Assembly: GCA_024280375.1 (NCBI GenBank)
Contig: JAJRQF010000018.1
Span: 1-48,073, forward strand
Length of the DNA: 48,073 nucleotides
Origin: Alphaproteobacteria bacterium
GTDB taxonomy: Bacteria > Pseudomonadota > Alphaproteobacteria > Rhizobiales > Rhizobiaceae
Reading direction: 5' to 3'
Under the pieces are notes generated by a model. The model saw only the letters and a program-made list of their open reading frames with translations, had not been told where the DNA came from and made no database searches. This document shows, one piece after another, positions 33,301 through 42,191 of this stretch; position 1 is the first letter of the stretch; every line of letters starts with the position of its first letter. Position numbers and translations under genes: made by a program.

Positions 33301-33729
33301 ATGAGCAGTTTAAAACCATTTCATTTAGCATTCCCGGTTCACGACCTTGAAGAAGCCAGAAATTTCTACGCCAATATTCTTGGGGCTGGAACCGGCCGTG
33401 AGGATAAAAGCTGGATAGATTTTGACCTATTTGGTCATCAAATTGTTGCCCATTACAAAGAGGGTATGAGTACAGGCATCGACATCACCAATCCGGTCGA
33501 TGGCCACGATGTTCCTGTCCCTCATTTCGGAGTCATTCTTTCGATGGATGAATGGAAAGCTCTGGCTGATCGCATCAAGCAACATTCATCAGTAAAATGG
33601 GTCATTGAACCCACCATCCGCTTTGAAGGAAAACCCGGAGAACAGGCAACATTTTTTATCCTCGACCCATCGGGCAATGCGCTGGAATTCAAGGCATTTG
33701 CTGATATGTCCGCATTATTTGCCACCTGA
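33301..33729 (+). CDS. VOC-superfamily (glyoxalase/dioxygenase fold) protein
   Basis: The 142-residue protein shows paired beta-alpha-beta-beta-beta modules: [35 protein letters not shown], then [19 protein letters not shown] and [16 protein letters not shown]. Candidate metal ligands are the His of PFHLAF, the His of PHFG and the Glu of LEFK, as in bleomycin-resistance and dioxygenase relatives. ATG 33301 is chosen over 33250 because the fold begins right after it. The MATE gene follows after 17 bases, so co-transcription is likely. The substrate is unknown. Confidence 0.85.
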   Translation: MSSLKPFHLAFPVHDLEEARNFYANILGAGTGREDKSWIDFDLFGHQIVAHYKEGMSTGIDITNPVDGHDVPVPHFGVILSMDEWKALADRIKQHSSVKWVIEPTIRFEGKPGEQATFFILDPSGNALEFKAFADMSALFAT

Positions 33730-33746
33730 TACGGACTGCTTATTAA

Positions 33747-35084
33747 ATGTCTCAGGAACAGCAAGCCATATTCACCTCTGGCTCGACCATGCGCCACATT
33801 ATCATCATGACGGCAACCGGCTCTGCAGGCCTTGTGGCAATCTTTATGGTCGATGTAATCAATCTGCTCTATATCGCCCAACTCAATGACCAGACCCTAA
33901 CCGCCGCGGTTGGTTATGGTGCCACCATCATGTTTTTTTCCATATCCCTAAGCGTTGGTCTTTCCATTGCAACAACTGCACTGGCTGCACGGGCAATTGG
34001 TTCCGGAGACAGCGAGCGCGCCCGTGCTATTGCTGCATCTTCGCTGTTTTTTACAGCACTGGTAAACGTGGTTTTGGCGGTCATCATCTTCTTTTCGCTG
34101 GAAACGCTTTTACGGCTTTTGGGTGCAAGCGGGCGAACCTTTGATGAGGCACTTCATTTTATCCAGATTGTCGTCATCTCTAGCCCGCTTATGGGCATCG
34201 CGATGAGCCTGAGCGGGCTACTTCGCGCCAAGGGGGATGCAAAGCAGGCAATGTATGTAACCTTGTCAGGTGGGGTTGCGGCCGCCATACTTGACCCAAT
34301 TTTTATATTCGGATTTGATCTTGGCATAACCGGTGCCGCAATCGCCACATTCTTATCCCGCGTCGTGGCGGTCTGTCTTGGAATTTACGGCGCACAAATA
34401 GTTCACAAATTGGTCGGCCGTATCAACCGCGAAGCACTGGTTCGCCACGGACGGGCATTTGCAATTATTGCAGCTCCCGCCATATTGACCCAATTGGCAA
34501 CACCGGTTGGAAACGCTTATGTGACCAGCGCGATTTCTGAATTTGGCGATGATGCCATTGCCGGCTGGACTATTATCGGCCGGGTTATGCTGGTGGCATT
34601 CGGCACTCTATTTGCCTTATCAGGTTCCGTTGGCCCAATAATCAGTCAAAATCTCGGTGCAAGATTGTTCACCCGGATCAATCATACCCTAAGGGACGCG
34701 CTAATATTCACGCTTATCTACACATTTGTAATGTGGGCGTTGCTGGCGCTGTTTAGAAACCAGATAATATCAATGTTTGGCGCAACCGGTGATGCGGCAT
34801 CTATGGTCAACTTTTTCTGCCTGTTTGTTGCGGCCAGCTACCTGTTTAATGGCGCATTATTTGTCGCCAATGCAGCCTTCAACAATCTCGATAACCCCCT
34901 GCTTGCAACTCTGTTTAACTGGGGTCGCTCAACAATTGGCGTCATTCCGTTCGTATATGTTGGCAAGAGTTTTGGTGCAATCGGGGTATTAGCCGGATGG
35001 GGATTGGGCGCGGTGGTATTTGGCATTGGAGCTGCACTTGTGAGTTTTCGGGTGGTTAGGCGGCTACCTGAAAGATTTTCATAG
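33747..35084 (+). CDS. MATE-family multidrug/organic cation efflux transporter
   Basis: The 445-residue inner-membrane protein has twelve hydrophobic helices in two homologous halves, as in MATE antiporters. Typical segments are ATGSAGLVAIFMVDVINLLYIAQL, ALAARAIGSGDSERA, SLSGLLRAKGDAKQA, DPIFIFGFDLGITGAAIATFLSRV, and in the second half ALSGSVGPIISQNLGA and NAAFNNLDNPL. MATE proteins expel cationic drugs in exchange for Na+ or H+. It lies 17 bases downstream of the VOC gene. Its TAG stop is the edge of a solo MITE end at 35084. Confidence 0.92.
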   Translation: MSQEQQAIFTSGSTMRHIIIMTATGSAGLVAIFMVDVINLLYIAQLNDQTLTAAVGYGATIMFFSISLSVGLSIATTALAARAIGSGDSERARAIAASSLFFTALVNVVLAVIIFFSLETLLRLLGASGRTFDEALHFIQIVVISSPLMGIAMSLSGLLRAKGDAKQAMYVTLSGGVAAAILDPIFIFGFDLGITGAAIATFLSRVVAVCLGIYGAQIVHKLVGRINREALVRHGRAFAIIAAPAILTQLATPVGNAYVTSAISEFGDDAIAGWTIIGRVMLVAFGTLFALSGSVGPIISQNLGARLFTRINHTLRDALIFTLIYTFVMWALLALFRNQIISMFGATGDAASMVNFFCLFVAASYLFNGALFVANAAFNNLDNPLLATLFNWGRSTIGVIPFVYVGKSFGAIGVLAGWGLGAVVFGIGAALVSFRVVRRLPERFS

Positions 35085-35131
35085 GCTGTTTCATGTTTTC
35101 CTGGAAACAGTCAATTTATATCGCTCACGGC
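35084..35131. repeat. Solo end of the MITE-like element, copy D
   Basis: From the MATE stop TAG onward, CTGTTTC-n11-GAAACAG forms a hairpin equivalent to the terminal hairpins of copies A-C. It is followed by an AT-rich heptamer and CGCTCACGGC, the complement of the GCCGTGAGCG motif that precedes the right end of the full copies. Read on the minus strand this is the complete right-end module alone. It fills the convergent gap between the MATE and patatin genes, gives the MATE stop (TAG) and, through GTGAGCG, the patatin stop (TGA), and may act as a bidirectional terminator. Confidence 0.7.
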
Positions 35132-35976
35132 TGTTCGGGCGCCAAATGCCTTCCCATTGCATCTTCAATTGCACCACGGACCTCATCGCGAAAATATTCC
35201 GTCTCTTTCAATATTTTCTCAGCCTTGAAAAAATCATGCACCCGATAGGAATTTACGTCCGGGCGCAGCAATATCTCCGGTGGGCGGATAATCAATTTCA
35301 TTGAAGTTGTGGTTTGCATCATCAACTGGCTCGCACCAAAAAGAGACTCAACCCGGCTGGGGCTTTCGCCCGGCTCACCCTTCGGTGACCCAACCACATC
35401 GATCGCAAGCAAAACATCGGCCCGGTCGTAAAGCTGATCAAACGGCACCGGATTGGCGATACCACCGTCGATGCATATGATGCCCTCAACTTTGACCGGT
35501 TTGAACACGGCAGGAATAGCAATAGATGCCGCAACCGCATTGTTGATCGAACCATTGGTGATATTCAGACCTTTTTGGCCGTAAAAATCTGTTGCAGTGA
35601 TAATCAACGGAATTTTCAGGTCTGAAAATTCTTTCGGCACCTGTTCCGGCATAAAGGCACGCAGCACCCGCTCCGCATCCAATTCGCCGATTTTTGGCCA
35701 GCCGCGTGAGACAAATTCCCCCACACTGCTGGGTAACTCTCGCCAGAGTCTGGTAAAAAACTGTCCCTTATTGCCAAAGGTGCTGTTTACATAATCGCGA
35801 ATTTCAGCGCCGCTCATGCCACTAGCGTAGGCGGCACCCATCATTGCGCCCACCGAAGAGCCTGAAATTGCAACGGGCGAAATACCCATCTCATCCAGTA
35901 CTTCCAGCACATGAATATGGGCGATACCACGCGCACCGCCGCCACCAAGGGCCAGTGAAAGTGTCGGTTTATTCAT
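35125..35976 (-). CDS. Patatin-like phospholipase
   Basis: The 283-residue lipid acyl hydrolase has the full catalytic dyad set: oxyanion motif GGGGARGIAHIHVLEVL, nucleophile in GSSVGA (GxSxG) and catalytic Asp in DGGIANP (a DGG/A motif). It lacks a signal peptide and resembles the bacterial RssA-type patatins that act on phospholipids at the inner membrane face. It is the last gene of the leftward rluB-rsmD-M16-M16-patatin run, 15 bases after the second M16 gene. Its stop codon lies in the solo MITE end. Confidence 0.9.
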   Translation of the reverse strand: MNKPTLSLALGGGGARGIAHIHVLEVLDEMGISPVAISGSSVGAMMGAAYASGMSGAEIRDYVNSTFGNKGQFFTRLWRELPSSVGEFVSRGWPKIGELDAERVLRAFMPEQVPKEFSDLKIPLIITATDFYGQKGLNITNGSINNAVAASIAIPAVFKPVKVEGIICIDGGIANPVPFDQLYDRADVLLAIDVVGSPKGEPGESPSRVESLFGASQLMMQTTTSMKLIIRPPEILLRPDVNSYRVHDFFKAEKILKETEYFRDEVRGAIEDAMGRHLAPEQP

Positions 35977-35991
35977 TGCATATCACCCTGA

Positions 35992-37326
35992 TCAGGAACC
36001 TTTTGGCCCAACAATCACGATTGTCGGTTTGTTCGACAAAAGCTTGCGTGCCATCCGCCTGGTATCTTCTATCGTTACAGCGGCAATATATTCCGCCCGT
36101 TTATCAATATAATCAATGCCAAGATTTTCACGCTGAATGGCCACCAATACCGAAGCAATTTTTCCCGAAGTATCAAGATTACTGATCGCATAGGAACCGG
36201 TTATGTATTTTTTGGCTTTTTCCAACTCTTCTTTGGTTGGGCCATCCTTGGCCATACGCTCAACTTCGGCCAACAGAATTTTGAGTGTTTCATCGGCGCG
36301 GTCTGCACGGGTTGCGGTTCCACCACCGATAAAGCCCGCATGATCCTGCGTCCCCAGATAGGTATAAACACCATAGGCAAGGCCACGCTTTTCGCGAATT
36401 TCCTCATATAGACGTGAGGAAAATGATCCGCCACCGAGAACATAATTCATTAAATAGGCCGCATAAAAGTCCTTGTCACTGCGCTTCAGTCCATCAAAAA
36501 CCACACGAATAATGCTCTGTGGAATTTTTAGTTCTACCTTTTGAGTTGTTCCAACATTGAGTTTTGCTTCAGCAACCGGCTTCAATTCAGCCTTGGCGGG
36601 CAGATCACCAAACACAACATCAAGCATGACAGAAAGTTCTTTGGCGCTAATCGCACCAACAACACCAATAACAAGGTTGTCTTTCGCCAGCAGTTTTTTG
36701 TGTAGCAAAACAATATCATCGCGCTTAAGGCCTTTTACAGCCTCAATCGTGCCACCCACCGAGCGAGCATAGGGATGATCTCCAAACACTGATTTCCGCC
36801 AGGCCTTACCGGCAATAACCTGAGGTTTTTTCAAGGAGTTTTGCAAAATTGACAATTGAGCCGCCCGCATACGCTCAATCGGCTCTGTATCAAAACGGGG
36901 TTTGGTAAGCGCCAGCCGCAACATATCAAAGGCTTCATTTCTGCTGCTTCGCAAAGTTTTCAAACGGCCGGTAAATGAATCATAACCGGCACTAAAACCA
37001 AGCTCCATACCGAGATCATCGAGCTTCAGTTGAAACTCTTCACTTTTAATGTCGCCCGCACCCTCATCGAGCAGCGAAGACAAAATATTGGCAAGCCCTT
37101 CTTTCTCGGCATTTTCCTGTGTGGCGCCTCCATTAAATGCCATGGAAACGGCAATCAGCGGCACCGTATAATCTTCCACCAGAAGGGCAGTAATACCGCC
37201 GGGTGAAGTAACAGTTTGAATTTCCACAGCTTTAACCGAGGTAACCGGCAAAACTATTAATGCAACGATCAGGCCTAATAGAGCAATAAATTTTGCCCGA
37301 ACCGGAATTGAAATCAAATTTTTCAT
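35992..37326 (-). CDS. M16-family peptidase homologue lacking the zinc motif
   Basis: The 444-residue protein has a signal-peptide-like N-terminus (FIALLGLIVALIVLPVTSVKA) and the two M16 domains. The inverted zinc motif HxxEH is absent: the aligned segment reads GLANILSSLLDEG, with His, Glu and His replaced by Asn, Ser and Ser. The second-domain substrate-binding motif (LYEEIREKRGLAYGVY, Arg and Tyr) is intact. This fits the non-catalytic partner of a heterodimeric M16B protease. The catalytic partner is encoded four bases upstream. The location is probably periplasmic. Confidence 0.92.
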   Translation of the reverse strand: MKNLISIPVRAKFIALLGLIVALIVLPVTSVKAVEIQTVTSPGGITALLVEDYTVPLIAVSMAFNGGATQENAEKEGLANILSSLLDEGAGDIKSEEFQLKLDDLGMELGFSAGYDSFTGRLKTLRSSRNEAFDMLRLALTKPRFDTEPIERMRAAQLSILQNSLKKPQVIAGKAWRKSVFGDHPYARSVGGTIEAVKGLKRDDIVLLHKKLLAKDNLVIGVVGAISAKELSVMLDVVFGDLPAKAELKPVAEAKLNVGTTQKVELKIPQSIIRVVFDGLKRSDKDFYAAYLMNYVLGGGSFSSRLYEEIREKRGLAYGVYTYLGTQDHAGFIGGGTATRADRADETLKILLAEVERMAKDGPTKEELEKAKKYITGSYAISNLDTSGKIASVLVAIQRENLGIDYIDKRAEYIAAVTIEDTRRMARKLLSNKPTIVIVGPKGS

Positions 37327-37330
37327 AGGC

Positions 37331-38728
37331 CTAGCTCCGGTTTTTTTCTGGACGAAGATACCCGGTAACAGACCGGATTTTCTTCAAATATTTACGTGCA
37401 ACCGCATTCACATCCTTAACGGTGACTTTTGAAATACGAGAAGGCCATTGCTCAATATCCTCAATGGTTTCGCCAACCATCAATGATGCGCCATAAATAC
37501 GCGCCAATGTACTTTGGCTATCACGGGAAAAAATTACCGATTTTAGCTGCCGGTTAATACCGCGAGCGACCTCTTTTTCGCTAACACCATTGGTTAAAAG
37601 CTCTGTGATAACCTTATCAATCTCAACCTCAATCTGTTCCAGTGTCACGCCCTGTCGCGGGGTCGCATATACCATAAAGCGCGTATCATCGAGCGCGCTG
37701 CCCTGATAATATCCCCCGGCACTTGCGGCCAGTTTGGCCGATTTGACCAATTGCTTATACAATCGGCTGGTCGACGATCCACCAAGAATTTCTCCTAGAA
37801 TATCAAGCGCTTCCGCCTCACCCGGTTTTGCCGTCGTATAAGATGGCACCAAAAATGTGCGTTGCCAGCTGGCAGATGTAACCCTTGGGTCGCTTAAAGA
37901 TACGGTTCGCGCAGCTTTTGGTTCCGGCTCCTGGGGTCGACGGCGCAAACCGGGTTCTGCCCTTCGCGCAACTTTACCATAGGTTTTTTCAGCCATTTCT
38001 TTAACACTGTCAGCCGAAACATCACCGGCAACAACCAGCACTGCATTATTTGGCGTATAATATTTATTATAGAACTCAATCGCATCCTCTTTGGTCAAGG
38101 CCTGCACTTCATGCTGCCAGCCGATAACCGGAATACCATAAGGGTGATTTTGGTAAAGCGCTGCCTGCACCGCCTCGCCCAATTGTGACCCTGGGTTATT
38201 GTCAGTTCTTGAGCGTCTTTCTTCCTGAATAACATCGCGCTCAGGCAACACAGTCTCATCAGTCAGAACCAGATTAGACATCCGGTCCGCCTCCAAACGC
38301 ATCATTTCTTCAAGCGCCTGCGGGGAAACTTTTTGATAATATCCGGTATAATCCGTGCTGGTGAACGCATTTTCCTGGCCGCCAATTTCCGCAACTTTAG
38401 CGGAAAACACCCCGGCAGGCACGGTTTTTGTACCCTTGAACATCAGGTGTTCGAGATAGTGAGCGATGCCGGACTTGCCGGGCTTTTCATCCGCCGAGCC
38501 AACCCGATACCAAATCATATGGGTTACCACCGGGGCACGCCGGTCTGGAATAACCACAACCTGCAAGCCGTTTTTCAGGGTGAAGCTGGTGGTCTCCGGA
38601 CCCTTCGATTCTTCCCCCGCTTTGGCCTGCTCACCAAATGCCGGGCCTTGAGAAGCAAACGCAAAACCGGCGACAACCAGAACTGATGCAAGTGAACGGG
38701 AAAATGCCCGCCTTAATTTATGTGACAT
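37331..38728 (-). CDS. M16-family zinc metallopeptidase (catalytic subunit)
   Basis: The 465-residue protein has a signal peptide (residues 1-32, ending in the SQGPAFG region) and an active inverted zinc site: H90, E93 and H94 in GIAHYLEHLMFKGT, with the third ligand Glu in VIQEERRSR about 76 residues on. It probably pairs with the zinc-motif-less M16 protein encoded next to form a periplasmic oligopeptidase, as seen in PqqF/M16B pairs. ATG 38728 is used because GGAG lies seven bases upstream and the 15 residues of the longer reading do not suit a signal peptide. Confidence 0.93.
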   Translation of the reverse strand: MSHKLRRAFSRSLASVLVVAGFAFASQGPAFGEQAKAGEESKGPETTSFTLKNGLQVVVIPDRRAPVVTHMIWYRVGSADEKPGKSGIAHYLEHLMFKGTKTVPAGVFSAKVAEIGGQENAFTSTDYTGYYQKVSPQALEEMMRLEADRMSNLVLTDETVLPERDVIQEERRSRTDNNPGSQLGEAVQAALYQNHPYGIPVIGWQHEVQALTKEDAIEFYNKYYTPNNAVLVVAGDVSADSVKEMAEKTYGKVARRAEPGLRRRPQEPEPKAARTVSLSDPRVTSASWQRTFLVPSYTTAKPGEAEALDILGEILGGSSTSRLYKQLVKSAKLAASAGGYYQGSALDDTRFMVYATPRQGVTLEQIEVEIDKVITELLTNGVSEKEVARGINRQLKSVIFSRDSQSTLARIYGASLMVGETIEDIEQWPSRISKVTVKDVNAVARKYLKKIRSVTGYLRPEKNRS

Positions 38729-38811
38729 GTATACTCCAAATAGAAATGGACGGCATGGGCCTGATAGGCCCAATATAGGCTCCTATCAATCAGTTGCACG
38801 TTACTTTTTCG

Positions 38812-39375
38812 TTATGTCTGATGAATAAGGCGGAAAATACCGATATGCGTACCCGCATATGATTTGGCTTCAAGTTGTTCAAAACCGGGCAGGCCTTCCG
38901 GCGCGGTTGCCTTGCTTTCCTCAAGCACCAAAATTGCAGAAGATTGCAGCCATCCACCGGCGAGCAATCCGGCCGCCGCTTTTTCCCCAAAACCCTGGCC
39001 ATAGGGCGGATCGGCAAATACCAGATCAAACGGGGTTATAGACCCTACTGGGCCAAGGCTGGTTGCATCTCGCCTGTATATTTTGGAGTGCCCCTGCAAA
39101 GACAGGTTTTCGACATTCTGCCGCAAAAGACCGCGACCTTCGATGGAATTTTCAATAAACAGCGCAAACCGTGCGCCCCGTGAAAGGGCTTCAATACCCA
39201 AAGCACCGGTTCCGGCAAATAGATCCAGCACCCGGCAATTGTCCAGATTATCAGCGTAATTATGCATAATTACATTAAACAGGCTTTCGCGAATTCTATC
39301 TGTCGTTGGCCTGATCTCTTGAGATTTCGGCGCAATCAACGTCCGGCCTTTAAATTTACCGCCGACGATCCGCAC
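38812..39375 (-). CDS. rsmD: 16S rRNA (guanine966-N2)-methyltransferase RsmD
   Basis: The 187-residue enzyme begins with [15 protein letters not shown] and contains [15 protein letters not shown], the SAM motif [20 protein letters not shown] and the catalytic [12 protein letters not shown] (DPPY). It methylates G966 of 16S rRNA in the assembling 30S subunit. A GTG at 39375 preceded by AGGGG is chosen: it gives the family's N-terminus and overlaps the rluB stop by 20 bases. A longer in-frame reading to 39486 is only the shadow of the Lys/Asp-rich rluB tail. Confidence 0.93.
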   Translation of the reverse strand: MRIVGGKFKGRTLIAPKSQEIRPTTDRIRESLFNVIMHNYADNLDNCRVLDLFAGTGALGIEALSRGARFALFIENSIEGRGLLRQNVENLSLQGHSKIYRRDATSLGPVGSITPFDLVFADPPYGQGFGEKAAAGLLAGGWLQSSAILVLEESKATAPEGLPGFEQLEAKSYAGTHIGIFRLIHQT

Positions 39376-40420
39376 GGGCAGCCCCTTTGTCTCGCGTTGG
39401 TTTTGGGCGGTTTTTCTTTCGACCCTTGCCCGGATTGCCCGGTTTGCCAGATTTATCAGATTTATCAGACCAATCAGATTTACCAACCCAGTCTTTATTT
39501 GGTTTTGTATCGAGCCGCGCGAGCAATTCCGCCCTGTCTGTCGGGCCTTTCCGCTTGCCGGAATTCTTCTGGTTTTTGCGTGAATTTACCTGCTTCTCAA
39601 CTGGCAATACATTGATAATCGGTGCATCGAAATTTGCACCTGATTGCTCAATCAACCGTTCGCCCAATTGATCTCGCAAGGTGCGGCCGCGTATTTCTCC
39701 CACATCACCGGGTGGTAAATCGTTTAATTGAAACGGACCATAAGATATGCGGATCAATCGGTTCACCTCAAGCCCGAGCGCTGCCAAAACCTTCTTCACC
39801 TCACGGTTTTTGCCTTCGCGGAATGACAATGTCAGCCAGCAATTATGTCCTTGCTCTTTATCCAATGTTGCTTCAATCGAGCCATAAAGAACGCCATCAA
39901 CCGCAATACCATCTTTTAACGTATCCAATTGATCTTGCGTCACTTTACCGTGGGCGCGCACCCGGTAACGGCGCAGCCAGCCGGTCGCCGGTAATTCCAA
40001 CACCCGGGCAAGACCACCATCATTGGTCAGCAAGAGCAAACCTTCCGTGGTAATATCCAATCGGCCCACACTCATAACCCTTGGCATGCCCGCAGGCAGT
40101 GCTTCGAAAATAGTCTTTCTGCCTTCCGGATCATTATTGGTGGTAACCAGCCCGGATTTTTTATTGTAAAGCCAAAGCCTTGTTCGCTCCATTGCCGGAA
40201 TAGGCTTACCATCAACGATTATTTTATCACGTATGGTGACCGTAATTGCCGGCGATGTGAGTTTCTTGCCATTTAGTTCAACCCTGCCGGCTTCAATCCA
40301 GCGTTCCGCATCGCGGCGCGAGCAAAGGCCCGCCCGTGCCATCCGCTTGGCAATACGCTCGGGCTTTTCGTCAACGGGCGATCCATCACCCGCAGATTTA
40401 GTATCTGTTTTAATGTTCAT
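39356..40420 (-). CDS. rluB: 23S rRNA pseudouridine synthase, RluB/RsuA family
   Basis: The 354-residue protein has an N-terminal S4 RNA-binding domain ([31 protein letters not shown]-like segment) and the RsuA-family catalytic core with [18 protein letters not shown] (catalytic Asp). The last 80 residues form a basic, disordered tail with short KSDKSGKPG-like repeats, common in alphaproteobacterial RluB and probably RNA-binding. It is divergent from tadA with a 51-base gap and overlaps rsmD, so two rRNA-modification genes are coupled. Confidence 0.92.
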   Translation of the reverse strand: MNIKTDTKSAGDGSPVDEKPERIAKRMARAGLCSRRDAERWIEAGRVELNGKKLTSPAITVTIRDKIIVDGKPIPAMERTRLWLYNKKSGLVTTNNDPEGRKTIFEALPAGMPRVMSVGRLDITTEGLLLLTNDGGLARVLELPATGWLRRYRVRAHGKVTQDQLDTLKDGIAVDGVLYGSIEATLDKEQGHNCWLTLSFREGKNREVKKVLAALGLEVNRLIRISYGPFQLNDLPPGDVGEIRGRTLRDQLGERLIEQSGANFDAPIINVLPVEKQVNSRKNQKNSGKRKGPTDRAELLARLDTKPNKDWVGKSDWSDKSDKSGKPGNPGKGRKKNRPKPTRDKGAARADRRR

Positions 40421-40471
40421 GGCAATCTCATATCAGTTTGCTTATAAGGGCGCGAACGGAAAGTAGCGATC

Positions 40472-40912
40472 ATGTCGAAATATATGGATTTAGCGCTGGA
40501 ACAGGCAAAACTTGCAGCCCGCCGCGGTGAAGTGCCAGTTGGAGCAGTCATTGTACAAGATGGCAATGTGATTGCCAGGGCTGGAAACCAAACCATCGAA
40601 TTGAAAGATGTCACCGCGCACGCAGAAATTCTGGCCATTCGGCAAGCGGCCACAAAAATTGGCAATGAGCGCCTGACCGATTGCGATTTATATGTGACAC
40701 TGGAACCATGCGCCATGTGCGCTGCGGCCATTTCTTTTGCCCGAATTAGACGGCTTTATTTCGCAGCTGATGATATTAAGAGCGGCGCGGTTGAAAATGG
40801 TGTTCGCTTTTATAGCGATCCATCCTGCCACCATGTGCCTGATGTTTACGCCGGGCTGGGTGATGTTGAGGCCCGCACCATATTGCAGGAATTTTTCAAA
40901 TTACGTCGATAA
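40472..40912 (+). CDS. tadA: tRNA-specific adenosine deaminase TadA
   Basis: The 146-residue zinc deaminase converts A34 of tRNA-Arg(ACG) to inosine. The active site is complete: HAE in TAHAEILAI (zinc His and catalytic Glu) and PCAMC in LEPCAMCAAAIS. The N-terminal helix MSKYMDLALEQAKLAARRGEVPVG is typical. It is transcribed rightwards, opposite rluB. A strong hairpin lies eight bases after the stop. Confidence 0.95.
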   Translation: MSKYMDLALEQAKLAARRGEVPVGAVIVQDGNVIARAGNQTIELKDVTAHAEILAIRQAATKIGNERLTDCDLYVTLEPCAMCAAAISFARIRRLYFAADDIKSGAVENGVRFYSDPSCHHVPDVYAGLGDVEARTILQEFFKLRR

Positions 40913-40919
40913 ATCATAA

Positions 40920-40938
40920 GGGCCGCAAAATGCGGCCC
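40920..40938 (+). terminator. Hairpin after tadA
   Basis: GGGCCGCA-AAA-TGCGGCCC is a perfect 8 bp GC-rich stem directly after the tadA stop. There is no T-run afterwards, so it is either a weak terminator or an mRNA 3'-end stabiliser. Confidence 0.6.
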
Positions 40939-40984
40939 GATGCAAAAACCATATTCATCAGGTTTTAGGTTAGGAACTATCCTA

Positions 40985-41127
40985 GACTGTGTCATGTTTA
41001 CATGGAAGCAGTCAGGCTGCGAGCAGCAGCCCGATGCGAATGCATCGCTCCCGCGAAGGCTGGTGCGTAGCACCAAATGGCCGTGAGCGAAACAAATAGA
41101 GTGTGGTCGTCAAAGACGGACACGCTC
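40985..41127. repeat. MITE-like element, copy B (143 bp)
   Basis: This is the shortest complete copy, flanked by TA at 40983-40984 and 41128-41129. The left hairpin is GACTGTGTCATG-TTTA-style and the right hairpin is closed by GAGTGTG/CACGCTC. The central hairpin is GATGC-GAAT-GCATC, a compensatory variant of GGTGC/GCACC in copies A and C, and GGCCGTGAGCG precedes the right end. The CCCCGGACTTGATCC block of copies A and C is missing. The right-hand TA plus the element's last base makes the TAG stop of the lipoprotein gene on the minus strand. Confidence 0.8.
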
Positions 41128-41792
41128 TAACTGAACGGATTAAGATCGCTCCAGGAAAAGCTTTTTTTCTTTTTAAAGCGCTTGGCTTTTACATCCTCAT
41201 CTTCACCAACTTCACCAATAGGTGCCGTATCAAGAGGTGTACGATATTTTCTTGGCGGCTCGGTCAAATATCTGCGAGGTGCCGCACCATTAACGCCGGC
41301 AACTTCAGCTTTTTGTTTCAAGAAGCGCTTGCGACTATATTTTGGATCGTAATTTGGCTCCAGCGTATCATCACGCGTATATTCTTCAACAGGTGCGCGT
41401 CTACTACCAGGCTCCCGTCGACGTTTCATCGCCTCGATTGGCAATGCACCAGAACGCTCATGCGCTTTTGGGGCTTCACTCTGCAATCTAACGCGGCGCT
41501 GCTCCGGGCTTTCAGGCAGACCATCGGTATAGGAGGATCCGCCCGCTTCAACTGGTGCAGGCAAAGATGCCTCCTTAGGCGGTTCAACCAAACCCGGACG
41601 CGGTGAATAATCAATGCGGGATTTTTTAGCCCCGCCACCAGCGATTCCACCAATACCCTCAAGCAAATGTTCGCCCGAAGTTTTACCAGTTCCATAGGTC
41701 GAAGAACCCTGACAGCCAGATAGCACAAGCGGCAAAACAATTACCGCTGCCACTGCTGCAAGCTTTTTAACCGAAACACCGAGCATCTTCAT
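41127..41792 (-). CDS. Putative lipoprotein, unknown function
   Basis: The 221-residue product has a lipoprotein signal peptide (KKLAAVAAVIVLPLVLSGC, lipobox LSGC with the lipidated Cys near residue 27). The remainder is hydrophilic, rich in Arg, Lys, Pro and Glu, and probably disordered, ending in a basic stretch and SWSDLNPFS. I do not recognise a domain; similar Arg/Pro-rich lipoproteins near M16 protease genes occur in Hyphomicrobiales. The stop TAG is formed by the right end of MITE copy B. It lies between ileS and tadA and appears to be transcribed alone. Confidence 0.75.
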   Translation of the reverse strand: MKMLGVSVKKLAAVAAVIVLPLVLSGCQGSSTYGTGKTSGEHLLEGIGGIAGGGAKKSRIDYSPRPGLVEPPKEASLPAPVEAGGSSYTDGLPESPEQRRVRLQSEAPKAHERSGALPIEAMKRRREPGSRRAPVEEYTRDDTLEPNYDPKYSRKRFLKQKAEVAGVNGAAPRRYLTEPPRKYRTPLDTAPIGEVGEDEDVKAKRFKKKKSFSWSDLNPFS

Positions 41793-41980
41793 ATCAAGCC
41801 TTTGAGATCAATCTCTACTAAGATATATAATTTCTAACATCTGTCGCAAATCAGGTTTTGTTAAAAACCAGTTTCAGTACAGATTGCGCAAATCGTCAAT
41901 ACCACAATACGAAAATTGCGGCCACAATCTGGCAAACTGTGACCTGTTTATAACAAAAATCCAATTCACGCAATTCTTTA
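41793..41980. other. Non-coding spacer upstream of the lipoprotein gene
   Basis: The 398-base gap between the lipoprotein and ileS genes holds this AT-rich 188-base stretch followed by MITE copy C. It must contain the lipoprotein promoter on the minus strand. I see no convincing ORF, RNA gene or conserved box pair in it. Confidence 0.5.
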
Positions 41981-42191
41981 GACTGATTCACATTTACATG
42001 GAAGCATGTCAGGCTACCTAGAGTGGCCCGGTGCTTATGCACCGCCGTAGCGGAGGCCGGGGCATAGTTCAAGTTGCACGTTGACCCCGGACTTGATCCG
42101 GGGGCAGCGCAAAACTTGAGCTATTAGAAAAGCCCCGAATGGCCGTGAGCGAAAACAAACTTGAGCGATTCCATCTAAAGATGAATCGCTC
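41981..42191. repeat. MITE-like element, copy C (211 bp)
   Basis: It is flanked by TA at 41979-41980 and 42192-42193. The right end is a near-perfect hairpin (GAGCGATTC/GAATCGCTC, inner CCATC/GATG). The central hairpin is GGTGC-TTAT-GCACC (42030-42043). The block 42068-42121 nests CCCCGGACTTGATCCGGGG inside TTCAAGTT/AACTTGAG arms and is nearly identical to copy A for about 100 bp. GGCCGTGAGCG precedes the right end. The right-hand TA plus the last element base forms the TAG stop of ileS. Confidence 0.8.

Noticed and set aside
35992-37326. Second M16 protein as a decaying pseudogene
   Set aside because: Loss of HxxEH is usual for the partner subunit of M16B heterodimers, and the ORF, signal peptide and Arg/Tyr motif are intact.
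39376-39486. Longer RsmD N-terminus
   Set aside because: It overlaps the repetitive tail of rluB in another frame. RsmD proteins start at the RIVGG motif, where a GTG with AGGGG is present.
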